From: Ciona intestinalis
Lineage: Eukaryota > Chordata > Ascidiacea > Phlebobranchia > Cionidae
Direction: 5' to 3'
Assembly (NCBI RefSeq): GCF_000224145.3
Contig: NC_020177.2
Location: 2,931,649 to 2,995,648 of the forward strand
Length of the DNA stretch: 64,000 nt
Below the pieces are notes generated by a model. It was not told the origin of the DNA and ran no database searches. It was given only the letters and a program-made list of their open reading frames with translations. Shown piece after piece: positions 1-10,194 of the stretch; position 1 is the stretch's first letter; each line of letters starts with the position of its first letter. Position numbers and translations under genes: made by a program.

Positions 1-365
1 CACGCGACTTTAAAAGTGCGTTATTAATTGTTCAAAATACGATTAGGAAAATGGGATTTAGGTTTTAACGCTATCCCATATTACCCCACAGTACTATACC
101 ATCGTTTCACCATTTTGTAATTTTTTTAAATGTTTATAGATTTCTTCTTTAATCCGAGTCATTCGGAAAATTTTGAACTATTTCGAAAGCGAGTAACAAG
201 CATGACTTTGTTCGTTGGCGATTTACCGAATCGCAGTTCGGTAATTCCACAATCGTACTCTTGTAAATATGCGACCTTTAGTTTTAAATCGTGCTGCGCG
301 AGATTAAACCAGATTAAACTGGCCCAGTCCAGTCACGACATGCAGGCCACGCCTGGGGTTCTTAC

Positions 366-1060
366 CTCTCTGGCGCTCCATAAGAAATGCAGTAAGTCTC
401 CGTATGGCATGTATTCGGTAAGCAGCAAAGGCGACGTATCTTCAGAACACATCGACGTGCAAACCCCTAGTACGCTTAGTACGTTGGGGTGCGGCCCAAG
501 TGAAATTAACAGAGCCATTTCAGCGAGGAAATCTTCTTTATGTATTGACGTGTACGCGCCTGTATAGGAGTACACGTACATTAAAATCGTGATCTCCGAA
601 CGATAAAAACGTGATTTACGTGCGTGGGGACATGATCGCATGCAAATTATAAGACCCAAAAATACATCAAAAATAAACTACACATCTCTAATTAAAACCG
701 ACATACGAGTTATGTCATATACAGTAGGGTGGAGGGAGATAGGACACCTTTTCATTATATTCTCTCGTTCTATTTGGTAGTGAACAAAGAACATTTAAAG
801 AATTATAAAACCGTATTCTCAAAACTCGCATAGACCCATTTTAATGGCTTAAAACACGATCGGGATATTTGGATATTATGTGGTACGGGTGTACCATCTT
901 TCCCCATAAGTCAAAATGCAGTAATTTACAATAAATTATAGATCTCTAAATAAAACCAACATACCAGTTAACGATTTCGTGGCCACAACAGTAGTTTCTG
1001 TGTCGTTTTTCAACCACTGTGATTTGTGGACAACCCCGAAGTTCCCTCTCCCAATGACCT
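366..1060 (-). CDS. RTK kinase N-lobe exons
   Basis: Exon 965-1060 reads EVIGRGNFGVV, a glycine-rich nucleotide loop, then VVATKSL with the beta-3 lysine. It ends in phase 1 and joins exon 366-559, which reads IHKEDFLAEM (alpha-C glutamate), SLGPHPNVLSVLGVC and then LLLTEYMPYGDLLHFL, the hinge region. The donor GAG|GTAAG is at 366. The catalytic loop, DFG motif and activation segment are outside the window. Confidence 0.92.
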
Positions 1061-4000
1061 CTGCAAGTTAATATGATTTAAATCCAAGTAAACAACTGTT
1101 TATTGAGTTTGTATTGAAATTTCCCGTCCGTATTTATCGAATAAAATCATTCCGTTTCCTGGACAGAGTGATTGAAATAGCGATTTGAACGCCTGTTGAC
1201 TTGATGCAAAAGATAATGTACTCGCGGGATCCAAATTAGAGACAGGTAAAATTTTATCGCAATAATTTAAATCACTTCTGTAAACCTCAATCTCAGATTG
1301 TAGTTGATAGTTGTCGCTGCGAAATGAAAAAAACGCAGAAAACTAGATAATATCTCCCACCAACCAAAACCCCGTCTAAAAATCATGATAAAAACCCGCT
1401 GTGTAAACCCTGGTCACCTTCTACGAAGTAGATTAAGCCGAACGACGAGATTTGTACGGGGTCAAGAATTCAACTTGATCGCTTTCTTTTGTACTGGCTT
1501 CGGATATTGTCGACTATTTTTAGGTAAAACGTGAAATTGAGCACGATACGCTAGTACGCGAATCGTAAACAAGCCATATGCTGGAAAAATAAAATTCCGT
1601 AATCGCGCTAGAAGGTATATATATATATATAGTAATAGGTGGGGTAAGATGGGACAGCTTTTTATTCTATTTTCTCACCCCATTTGGTAATAAACAAAGG
1701 ACGTTCAAAAAATTGAAAAACCATATCCCCACGACTCCTATATAGACCGTTGTTAATTGTTTAAAACACGATTAGAATATTTCAATATTATGTGCTAAAG
1801 GTGTCCCTGCTCCCCCCACCCTACTATATTGTACCAACCTATGGGTCATAGGGTAAAATGGGACATGTTTTATTCAATTTTCTCGTCCCATGTGGTAGCA
1901 AATAAAGAAAATTTAAAGATTTATATAACGGTATATCCTCACGGTTATAAAAAAAAAACGTTTTGAATTGTTAAAACTACTAAGATACTACCAGATTGGA
2001 CGAAGGAAGAGAATGAAAACGCGTACCATTTTACCCCACCCCATACGTACCATCTTACCCCCTCCCTACTTTTATGCGTTACCGTTACTAACAGGCATGG
2101 TACTGTTTGACTGCTGCACAGTTATTAAGGGATATAACATACGTCCAACTTGTTTATGCGCATATTGCTTTAGTTAAGCCCTATTTCCGATTGCAGTTTT
2201 TGTTATTTATCGAAACTGTAAGCAACGGGAGGCATTATCCGTTTGTTTATTTCCAATCTAATCATACTCTGGCTCGGTTAGTTCGGGAAATAAAGCGCAT
2301 ATTATTTAGTACTCAGGCGAAAGCCCTGGGCCGAGTTTGGCGTGTTTTATAAACAAATGAAGCTTGATATGATTTACCTTGAGAGATTGTTTACACGAAC
2401 GTTAGTTATTAATTGAAATGCAAACCGAATTGCCCTATACCGTATATAAGTTCACGCGAGTGATCTCCCAGTGCCTGCTTAGGGCCAGTAGTTGCGCCCC
2501 GCACTCGTTACTGTGTTAGCATGCAAATTCTTTCAGGCGTCTAATCAGAGCTCGAATCAACAGCGGTTTTTGAATAATAAACAAACCGATACCATACAGC
2601 TTGCGGTAACAATTGCCGATTGCAAGTAATTTGCAGACTGTACACCGAAACCTTAACCATTTGGTTCTAGAACACAAAGTCACCGCCCTTCTTTTTGCCA
2701 AGAAATTTTGTAAACGGATTAAAGACAACTTTAAAGTTGTTGCATAGCGAGGAAAATTTAATTCGGTTTAACACCCACCCCGCCAAGGTCGCGAACTTTT
2801 TATTTAGCGAGAACCTAACGCTGTTCACTCAATCATATTTAATAACGTTCCGGTAAGCTGTCGATATTTTCTACATGGCTTACACCACTGAATTCCGCTG
2901 AGAATAGGCGGTAATACCGCTAGTCACTGCACGAATGTAGTTGCTTTGAAAAACTGTTGTAACCTAATGGCTGGAATGTTTATAACTATATGTAATTAAA
3001 GAGGTCATACTAAACTCTTGAGTGTATAGGTCAAAAACTTCGCCTATTACCCGCACATGTGCTTTCATGCCGGTTTTTGCCATTAGGAGCTATTTTTAAA
3101 CGCAAAATGCTTTTGTAGAATATTGTAAACGCTTGTATGACCTTCTATAGAGTAATACGAAGTTACTTAAAATACAACAAGGTGTTCCATAAAGTACCTC
3201 TTTTACGGATTAAAACTAATTGCACAGCAAGTCCTTACCGAGTTGAGTAAGCTGGTCTCTTTCGACTTCCCATTTGCGACCAAACACTGAATCGTATTGA
3301 GCTGATGAGTTGGGTGTGATATTATTGTTTGCCAGAACTAACGGTGAGGTATAACTGCTTCCGACCACGAATTTGGAGATCTTAAGATCCAAAGCCCTGT
3401 AAAATATGGTTTGACATGTATACGGTGAATACAACGTAAAATACCGATGTTCTGTTTTAAACACTTCGTGCCAGCTTACGAGTTACAACTTATGCAACTT
3501 AGTGGGTGACTGTTTTTTCTTCTGCATGGCGGACAATTTAGACACCCCATTATAGGGAACACTGGATTGACAAAATATTGTGGTAAACATAAATTCTTAC
3601 ATGTTATATACGTTATACCACGTTGGGCAAACCCCAATTTGCATAACATTGTTGTGCAAGCAAATTTCCGTGCCAGATCGTGATTAAAAAATAATTCAAG
3701 AAATCTCCATTTTGTTTTTTTTTCGTTTCACCTTTTCCGTAGTCGCTGGTATCTTCGTGCCGAGCAGAAAAGTACACACGCGGCCAACAGGGCAAGTGGG
3801 ACACCAACTGCTATACCAATGACAAACCGTGTCTCAGTACACCCCGAACCGTTGCGGTAGCCGTCGCCAAAGTATCCCTGTCTGTAAAAACCTCAATCTG
3901 CGTTATTTGCATTGCAACAACAGAACAAAAAAGGTTGGGTGTCAAATTCAATGCAGCCGTGCTGAACTGCAGAACAGGATGGTAAACAAGTCTAATATAC

Positions 4001-7000
4001 ATACGATTAACCACGTTCTATTGTACATGGGCGAGGTCTAACGTTCGTATCCATTGAGAACCAGTGGAATTTAGGGTTCAGGTCAATAATAGGATCTGGC
4101 TATTAATGCTTATAATTTGCCTCGCTGCTGTGGGACCTTGCCAATATAGAATAGAAACCAATACGTTTCAAGAATTGCAATTGTAATAACTGTAAATTTT
4201 TTATAGTACTGATACCGTTCGCACATAACATCGTATACCCTACCGTATATAAGCTGCAATCACGATTAATGCTGAATGAATGTGACTTATTTACTCTCGC
4301 ATGGCGGGGCAACGACAGTCGTTAAAACACGTGTGTTATATTTCATACAGCTCGTGCCTGTTTACTAGTTACCACGTATGTAACTTTGAGAGTGTTTTTT
4401 TTGTATAGCTGACAATTTTGACAACCCATTAGTGACCACTGGGTTTAAGCAATAGTCGTTTTTTCTTTTCCAAGGATAAATAAATCTATGACTTACGGGC
4501 AACTGCATGAAGCACTCATACTCGGTGGCTCGTCGTCCTCACAGAGCGCATTAGGGTGACAAACATGGTTCGAATCCAACCTCGTCAAACAGGCGTTTAC
4601 ATTCTTACACCCCTCTCCGTTTTCCCATACTTCTAGAACCCCGTTACCATAGTACCCTGGCCAACAGCTACAGTTTGCTGGGTAGATTCTGTTGGGTTTT
4701 ACGTCCACGCAATCTGCATGCTCGTCACAGTATGTTGTTTTGTTCGTACCCGCTATAACACTACAGGCGTCCACATCTGGAACGTATTTGGTGGCATTTA
4801 TTTTCGTTTTTTTTTTTTTTTTTTTTGCTCTATGTATATAGTAGGGTGGGGTAAGATGGGACAACGGTCATAAAAATAGAATAAAACATGGACCATCTTA
4901 CCCCAACTTTAATACAAGAAATGATTCGTTACTTGCAAGTCATATTGCAACGTATATAAAATCCTAGTGATAAACGTACAGGATATTGCGCTTTATAAGA
5001 TAATATGCAGATTAGGTACTATGTCATACAGTACAGCAATAGCCCCTATACTGTTTCTTGGAAAATCCCATATTTAATATCCTGTGCTCTTATTACAAGC
5101 AATGACATAACCACGTATCTTCTTTAAGGTATTAATTGTACAAAAGTGGCATGACAACATGCAGCATGTGTTATAAATGTATCTGCTAGACCGTGAACCT
5201 TTTTTGGTTGAATGTAACTTTATCCTCGCCTGGCTGGAACACGATAGTCGTTATAACACGTGTGTTCTGTTGCACACACCTTGTGCCCGCCAACGAGTTA
5301 CCACGTATAACTATATGAGTGACTGTTTTTTTTTCTGTGTGGCTGGCAATTTAGACAACTCATAAGTAAACACAGAGTTGAAGGAATAGCCATTAAAAGT
5401 GGCTGTACACAGTATCCGGAATTCGTCCGTTTTGTCTGTTTTATCTGGATTTGGCTGCCGCATGCGAAACTCAGTAATGGGCTTGCATACGACTTCGCAA
5501 GAAAATTCGCATGTCGGATACTGTGTACAGCCACCTTTAGTGTCTTGCCCAAAGACACATACGCCCACAATGGTAGCAGCAACGAGCCTTGAACCTATTA
5601 CCTCTCGGTTAAAAACAGCGTGGTAATACCGACTGCCTCATGGTGCCGGTAAAGGTTGGCTGTTAGTATTTCATGCTCATGCTGTCCCAGTGCGTGCTGA
5701 AAATTGAAAAGTTTACACATACCCCCACCTTGAATGAAGAACGATAAGTGTGCTCGGTCCCCGTATTCCTGACAGCCAAGAATGCCGCATTCTGACGGTT
5801 CTCGGTCGACGATTGGTGTCACAGTAAATCTGTGTGTTTGATTGTATTGTAGCCCGGTCACCGTTACGTTGTAGTACGTGTCTGGCGTGTCAGATTCTTG
5901 AGTAACCTGTGCAATTTTTAAGTAGAAGTAAGGTGTAAGACACCTTTAGCACTTAATATCAAAATATTCTGATTGTTTTTTAAACAATTAACAACGGTCC
6001 ATGGGAGTCGAGGGGATACTGTTTTAAAATTATTTAAATGTTCTTTGTTTACTACCAAATGGGACGGAAAATAGAATGGAAAGGTGTCCCATTTTCCCGC
6101 CCTACTATTGATCTTAAAATGTGTACGTATATTAGACAGTATATAGGCGCATTGAAGTATAATAAATATTAAATACAATTTGTCTCTATATAGCAGTTAA
6201 AAATAGAGGTTATGCTTTTTTGTTACGACCAAAAGGTACTAAATTTTTTAAAAAACTATTTTTCAAAAATTGGTGATTTTTCAAAACGTAGTGTGCATTA
6301 GTCTACTTACTCGTTCAGAAACGTCGGCTTTTCCGTGCCCCACTATCTTGAAAAAGTAGCGTGTAACCCTTTTGCCCCGTACCACGTCGTGTGGGGCCTT
6401 CCATCGTATCACCACTGTGGCAGAATGATCATCAAAATTATCGTAAACTCGATATAGTCGAAAATTGGACGGCGGACTGGACGCAGTTGACAGTTCTGTG
6501 ATATATTCTTGTTTCAATAATATAGTAGGGTGGGGTAAGATGGGACACCTTTTCATTCTATTTTCTCGTCCCATTTGGTAGTAAACAAATAATATTCAAA
6601 AAATTATAAAACCGTATTCTCACGATTTCCACGGACCGTTGTTAATTGTTTAAAACACGATCAGGATATTTGAATGTTATGTGCTAAAGGTGTCCCATCT
6701 TATCCACCGTAGTATAAGAATTACTTTATTTGTCGCTTGGATTACGATAGCGAAGATTTAAAATTATTTTAAACAAAAAGACAGGATATAGCGAAAAAAA
6801 CAGTTGTTAAAACACGCTTACAGTTAAAAACATTTTTACATTTAGTTGGAAGAAAATAAGCGTGGTCGCTTCACCTATAGCGGACAAACGAGCCATTTAG
6901 GTTTAATTATTATCAAGTTAATCTTCTAAAAGAAAAAAAGTGCGCATAAAGCACGATCGTTATATGTAAAACAGTTGGTTTAGAAATATTAAATATTTTT

Positions 7001-9716
7001 AGACCAAAGCGGTTTATGTATAATAAGCTTGTTACGTATAAATAGGCCGCTATGTTCTTTGGTAAATAGGCTGGAGTATTGTTATTAGATGTATGTTGTA
7101 TTGTGTATTTGATAAACCGTATGTGTATTGAAAAACCGCAAATTACATTGAATTTAAATATAGCATTCAAAAGCAATTTAATAAAACTCGTAACTGACAG
7201 CAAAATGTCGTTTCAAAATCTATAGAAATTTGAAAACAATTCAATAACATCACGTAATGGCCATCAAAATATCGTTTTACGGAATATAAAACCTGTACAC
7301 GTAACTCACAACAAAATATCGTTTCAAAAGTCTTGAGAATTTAAAACAATTCTATAACATGTAATAATGGCCATCAAAATTTCGTTTTAAAAGTCTCGAG
7401 AATAAAAAAATTGAATAACACGTAATTGATAACAAAATATTTTTTCAAAAACTTAAGAATTTTATGAGTAAAAACTTACCACTTATGTTTTGCTCACTGC
7501 GGCAAAACTCATACGCTTTTAAATGGTGAACTCCTACAGTTTCAACCAGATGATGCCCGCAGAAAAGAACAACTTTTTCCGATCTTCCTGTCCCGTCTAA
7601 ACTGACTTGCATGCCGGTGTAGGGATAAACCATAAACGAGTACTTTCTCCCAAAACTGATTTCGAATGTGGCGGTTTTGGTGGACTGAAGTATAAACATC
7701 GGAAATTAGGGAATTTTAGAAGCCAGAAAAGATTTTTAGGTTCCAGGAAAGCAGTAAATGGTTATTGCACTTTGGCCGGATCCGAAAACTGTATTTCGTA
7801 GAAGGAACCGCATGCTTTTTACGTTCTACGTCAAAATACCCAGCTTGAACTATTAACCCTATTCAAACAAAAATCTTGAGCTTTTAATATCAAACGTTAA
7901 ATTAAATCGTTAAAGTTTAAACACTAAATTTAAGTATGAATGAATATTGTGTGGCAACGACAGTCGTTATAACAGCACGAGTGTTCGGTTTCATACACCT
8001 CGTTCCCGCTTAAGAGTTACCTCGTATGTAACTTTGTGGGTAAATATTTTTTTTTTAATTTTTATTTTTTGTTATGTATGGCTGATAGCTTGGTCAACAC
8101 AAAATGGTTCAATGGTTTTAAGAAATTGCTACTATGTGTCTTGCCGAAATACAGGCACGCCTACAATGGTAGTAGCATCGAGCCTCGAACCCGTCAACTC
8201 TAAGCGCTAGATAACATGTATGGTAGGGTGGGGGGGAAGATGGGACACCTTTTCGTTTAGTTTACTCTTTCCATTTGGTAGTAAACAAAGAACATTCAAT
8301 GAATTATAAAACCGTATCCTCACGACTTCCACAGACCGTTGTTAATTCTTTAAAACACGATCAGGCTATTTGGAAATTATGTGTTAAAGTGTCCCATCTT
8401 CCCCCACCCCACTATAATATATATAATCTGATATATAGTGTATACCTTATTGACAGCAGTACAGCTTCTGTCTCTTAAAGTAGAACATACACTGCTTAAA
8501 ACACAAGGGGGACCAATTTCGTCTTCGCATGGAAAGGGGCAATCAACATAACTACCGTTTTGGTCGGTTACCCAGAACGTTTTGTTAATGTAGTGTTGGC
8601 ACCTATGTAAAATATATGAATGTAATTTACTTTATCCTCGCTTGGCCCGAATACGACAGTCGGTATGACACGGGTGTTCCGTTTCCTACACCTCGTACCA
8701 GCTTACGAGTGTATTACTTTGTGGGTGGTTATTTTTTGGTGGAATTTTTATTTTTCATGTTGTATGACTGATAATTTGGACAACCCATTAGTGACCACTG
8801 GGTTGAAGCAATTGCCGTTTAATGTCTTGCCCAAGTACCGATACGCCCACACTATAACAGTGAAATATATAACTTGATGTATACGGATACGTATTTGGTA
8901 AAAGCTGTAGTAAAATCTTACCCTGCTAGGGGGTCAGACGAAGGAAAGCCTGGGTTGACAGCGCCTGGAAAAGAGAATATACCTGCGAAAATATTGGTTT
9001 AAATAATGTAATATCATGCACCCGCTGTACTGGTCAATGGCGCATTTGTTTTTCATCACAGTATCGGTTAAAAAAAAATCTCATATTATTCATAAATTTA
9101 TTTGTCTCTTCGATTACGGTAGCGAAGATTTAGAAATTTTAAACGAAAAGACAGGGTACAACGACAAAATAACAGTTCTTAAAACACGCTTACCGTAAAA
9201 AACAGAATTTTATTTACTTGGAAGAAAAAAGGCGTGGTCGCTACACCTAGCAGACAAAAAAACGAGCCATTTATTTTTAACTATTTTCAAATTAAACTTC
9301 TAATAGAAACAAAATTGTGCGTTAAGACACGAAATTAGGAAGTTACCAGGAAACGGTATGCTTCTTTTCGATAGGGCTTCGATAGAAGCTGCATCGGCAT
9401 CCTCAAAACAGTAGAGAAACCCGTCCAAAGTCTCATCTAAAATTATACCACATTGTTACAATATATACTAATGTGGGTCAAGATGGGAAACCTGTAGCAC
9501 ATAATATCCAAATATACTGACCGTGTTTTTAAAAAAAGTAACACCAGTCTATATTTCCCACAAAAAAAATCCAGAAAAAAAAGGTTTTTTTACCTTCTGG
9601 TATTTGTACGTCCCATGTGTACGTAACTGTTAGATCGTAGTCGGTCAGGTTGGCAGGGTTGTAGAGAATGAAATTTGCTTTTTCTGTTACATTTACAATT
9701 CGGGCGTTTCTGTTCA
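366..9716 (-). CDS. Receptor tyrosine kinase, internal part (12 exons)
   Basis: Twelve minus-strand exons with matching GT/AG borders and phases: 9594-9716, 9347-9436, 8922-8964, 8446-8602, 7480-7684, 6311-6495, 5723-5906, 4497-4776, 3732-3881, 3239-3396, 965-1060, 366-559 (about 620 residues). In order they encode an unassigned Cys-containing ectodomain, an FN3 module, two EGF-like modules, one transmembrane helix, a juxtamembrane segment and the start of a kinase N-lobe. The membrane protein would signal by tyrosine phosphorylation. Kinase residues resemble the FGFR/PDGFR/Tie group (established-family comparison from memory), but the FN3-EGF-EGF-membrane order fits none of these, so no orthologue is named. 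The kinase continues left of position 1. The 5' exons were not found; the first exon seen begins next to a SINE and an assembly gap. Confidence 0.85.
722..906 (+). mobile_element. MITE-1 copy
   Basis: TIR-like ends GTAGGGTGGAGGGAGAT and TCTTTCCCC; interior TGGTAGTGAACAAAGAAC defines the plus orientation used for all copies. Confidence 0.8.
1630..1827 (+). mobile_element. MITE-1 copy
   Basis: Starts GGTGGGGTAAGATGGGAC, ends CCCCCACCCTACTA, flanked by a TA tract. Confidence 0.85.
1849..2070 (+). mobile_element. MITE-1 copy, degenerate
   Basis: Starts TAGGGTAAAATGGGAC, ends ACCATCTTACCCCCTCCCTA; diverged interior with a poly-A insertion. Confidence 0.65.
3239..3881 (-). CDS. RTK transmembrane and juxtamembrane exons
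   Basis: Exon 3732-3881 begins with the end of an EGF module (QGYFGDGYRNGSGC). A hydrophobic helix of about 20 residues follows (starting FVIGIAVGVPLALLAACVLF), then the basic stop-transfer run CSARRYQRLRKR. Exon 3239-3396 supplies the juxtamembrane segment and ends in KWEVERDQLTQL, the usual lead-in to the kinase fold. Both have clean GT/AG borders. Confidence 0.9.
3466..3560 (-). mobile_element. SINE-1 fragment
   Basis: Body part GTGCCAGCTTACGAGTTAC to GGCGGACAATTTAGACACCCC of the tRNA-derived SINE. Confidence 0.7.
4268..4452 (-). mobile_element. SINE-1 copy, head missing
   Basis: Body CAACGACAGTCGTTAAAACAC through CCATTAGTGACCACTGGGTT. Confidence 0.75.
4497..4776 (-). CDS. RTK EGF-like exon
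   Basis: Opens with DVDAC and holds two Cys-rich modules: CDEHADCVDVKPN with CSCWPGYYGNG, then VNACLTRLDSNHVC with CEDD and CSCP. The second is completed by the next exon. The DVD start resembles calcium-binding EGF modules. Borders are acceptor ttccag|AT and donor CC|GTAAGT. Confidence 0.88.
4840..4905. mobile_element. MITE-1 remnant, ends only
   Basis: Both ends remain (GTAGGGTGGGGTAAGATGGG and CCATCTTACCCC) with only about 30 bp between, an internal-deletion derivative upstream of the EGF exon. Confidence 0.7.
5216..5625 (-). mobile_element. SINE-1 copy interrupted by a palindromic element
   Basis: Body 5216-5395 and tRNA-like head 5544-5625 (TGGTAGCAGCAACGAGCCTT) are split by the foldback at 5396-5543. 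Confidence 0.82.
5396..5543. mobile_element. Short element with near-perfect terminal inverted repeats
   Basis: Ends GTGGCTGTACACAGTATCCG and its reverse complement CGGATACTGTGTACAGCCAC about 105 bp apart, inserted in a TTAA-like site of a SINE. No second copy is seen in the window. Confidence 0.8.
5723..6495 (-). CDS. RTK fibronectin type III exons
   Basis: Exon 6311-6495 carries the first FN3 half: PPSNFRLYRV, then VVIRWKAPHDV with the core Trp, then VTRYFFKIVG. Exon 5723-5906 carries the second half: TYYNVTVTGLQYNQTHRF, the usual Y/F core pattern, then VTPIVDREPSECG. The phase-0 junction reads DVSER|VTQES. A MITE lies in the intron between 5929 and 6108. Confidence 0.85.
5929..6108 (-). 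mobile_element. MITE-1 copy
   Basis: Degenerate left end, interior ACAACGGTCCATGGGAGTCG, end CCCGCCCTACTA, in the RTK FN3 intron. Confidence 0.75.
6523..6714 (+). mobile_element. MITE-1 copy
   Basis: Starts TAGTAGGGTGGGGTAAGATG 28 bases upstream (minus strand) of the FN3 acceptor; ends CCATCTTATCCACCGTAGTA. Confidence 0.85.
6728..6960 (-). mobile_element. Family-B interspersed repeat
   Basis: Reverse of the unit whose plus form reads GTGTAGCGACCACGCTT, then TGTTTTAACAACTGTTG, then ATCCTGTC and AATAAA with an ATT tail. Confidence 0.75.
7480..9716 (-). CDS. RTK membrane-distal ectodomain exons
   Basis: Exons 9594-9716 (ILYNPANLTDYDLTVTYTWD), 9347-9436 (DETLDGFLYCFEDADAAS), 8922-8964 (AVNPGFPSSDPLAG), 8446-8602 (Cys-rich: CQHYINKTFW, CPFPCEDE, CVLSSVCSTL) and 7480-7684 (FEISFGRKYSFMVYPYTG). 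All phases agree. I do not recognise the fold. N-x-S/T sites and paired cysteines fit an extracellular region. Confidence 0.75.
7944..8207 (-). mobile_element. SINE-1 copy
   Basis: Full-length-like: body with GTTCGGTTTCATACACCTCG, head AATGGTAGTAGCATCGAGCC. Confidence 0.8.
8221..8414 (+). mobile_element. MITE-1 copy
   Basis: Starts TGGTAGGGTGGGGGGGAAG, ends CTTCCCCCACCCCACTA, next to a SINE. Confidence 0.85.
8632..8856 (-). mobile_element. SINE-1 copy, head missing
   Basis: From TATCCTCGCTTGGCC to TACGCCCACACTATAAC, between two RTK exons. Confidence 0.8.
9085..9335 (-). mobile_element. Family-B repeat
   Basis: GCGTGGTCGCTACACCTAGC and AGACAGGGTACAACGAC identify it; in an RTK intron. Confidence 0.75.
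9465..9555 (-). mobile_element. MITE-1 fragment
   Basis: Left end AATGTGGGTCAAGATGGGA and interior AGCACATAATATCC; the right half is missing before the RTK exon. Confidence 0.6.
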
Positions 9717-9743
9717 CTGCAGAAAATAATTTCAAAGATTACC

Positions 9744-9850
9744 CGGCGCCGTGGCGTAGTGGTTAGCGCACCTGTCTGTAACCATTAGGTAATGGGTTCA
9801 AGGCTCGTCGCTGCTACCATTGTGGGCGTATGTGTCCTTAGGCAAGACAC
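9744..9850 (+). mobile_element. SINE-1 head, cut by the gap
   Basis: GGCGCCGTGGCGTAGTGGTTAGC resembles a tRNA A-box region and GGGTTCAAGGCTCG a B box, the clearest RNA polymerase III promoter-like head in the window. Confidence 0.85.
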
Positions 9851-9975
9851 NNNNNNNNNNNNNNNNNNNNNNNNNNNNNNNNNNNNNNNNNNNNNNNNNN
9901 NNNNNNNNNNNNNNNNNNNNNNNNNNNNNNNNNNNNNNNNNNNNNNNNNNNNNNNNNNNNNNNNNNNNNNNNNNN
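9851..9975. other. Assembly gap, 125 N
   Basis: Run of 125 N. The same length occurs at 25628 and 53280, so it is a fixed-size placeholder rather than a measured gap. It marks the left edge of the 9976-25627 contig. Confidence 0.99.
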
Positions 9976-9989
9976 GTTTTCTTAAATAT

Positions 9990-10143
9990 ATTAGGTTGGG
10001 GGAAGATTGGACACCCTTGGCAGATAATATCTAAGTATCCTGATCTTGTTTTAAACAATTAACGGTCTATGGTAGTCGTGAGGATACGCTTTTATAATTC
10101 CCTGAAAGTTCTTTGATTACTACTAAATGGGACAAGAAAATAG
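9990..10143 (-). mobile_element. MITE-1 copy lacking its right end
   Basis: Allelic or duplicate counterpart of 37354-37548; about 50 bp of the right end are deleted here. Confidence 0.8.
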
Positions 10144-10194
10144 AATTATTTATACTGGTTATAAATTACTAGATTACCATATCAAGCTATAGAA

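Larger units (their letters stand above)
1061..3238. other. RTK intron
   Basis: Intron between the JM and P-loop exons. It holds MITE copies at 1630-1827 and 1849-2070 and a (TA)n tract near 1617-1632. I see no coding sequence in the rest. Confidence 0.7.

Noticed and set aside
130..567. 145-codon plus-strand frame
   Set aside because: It overlaps the RTK kinase exon on the other strand and has no domain or splice context of its own.
9744..9810. tRNA gene
   Set aside because: A- and B-box-like motifs are present, but the sequence is the head of the dispersed SINE and does not close a cloverleaf.
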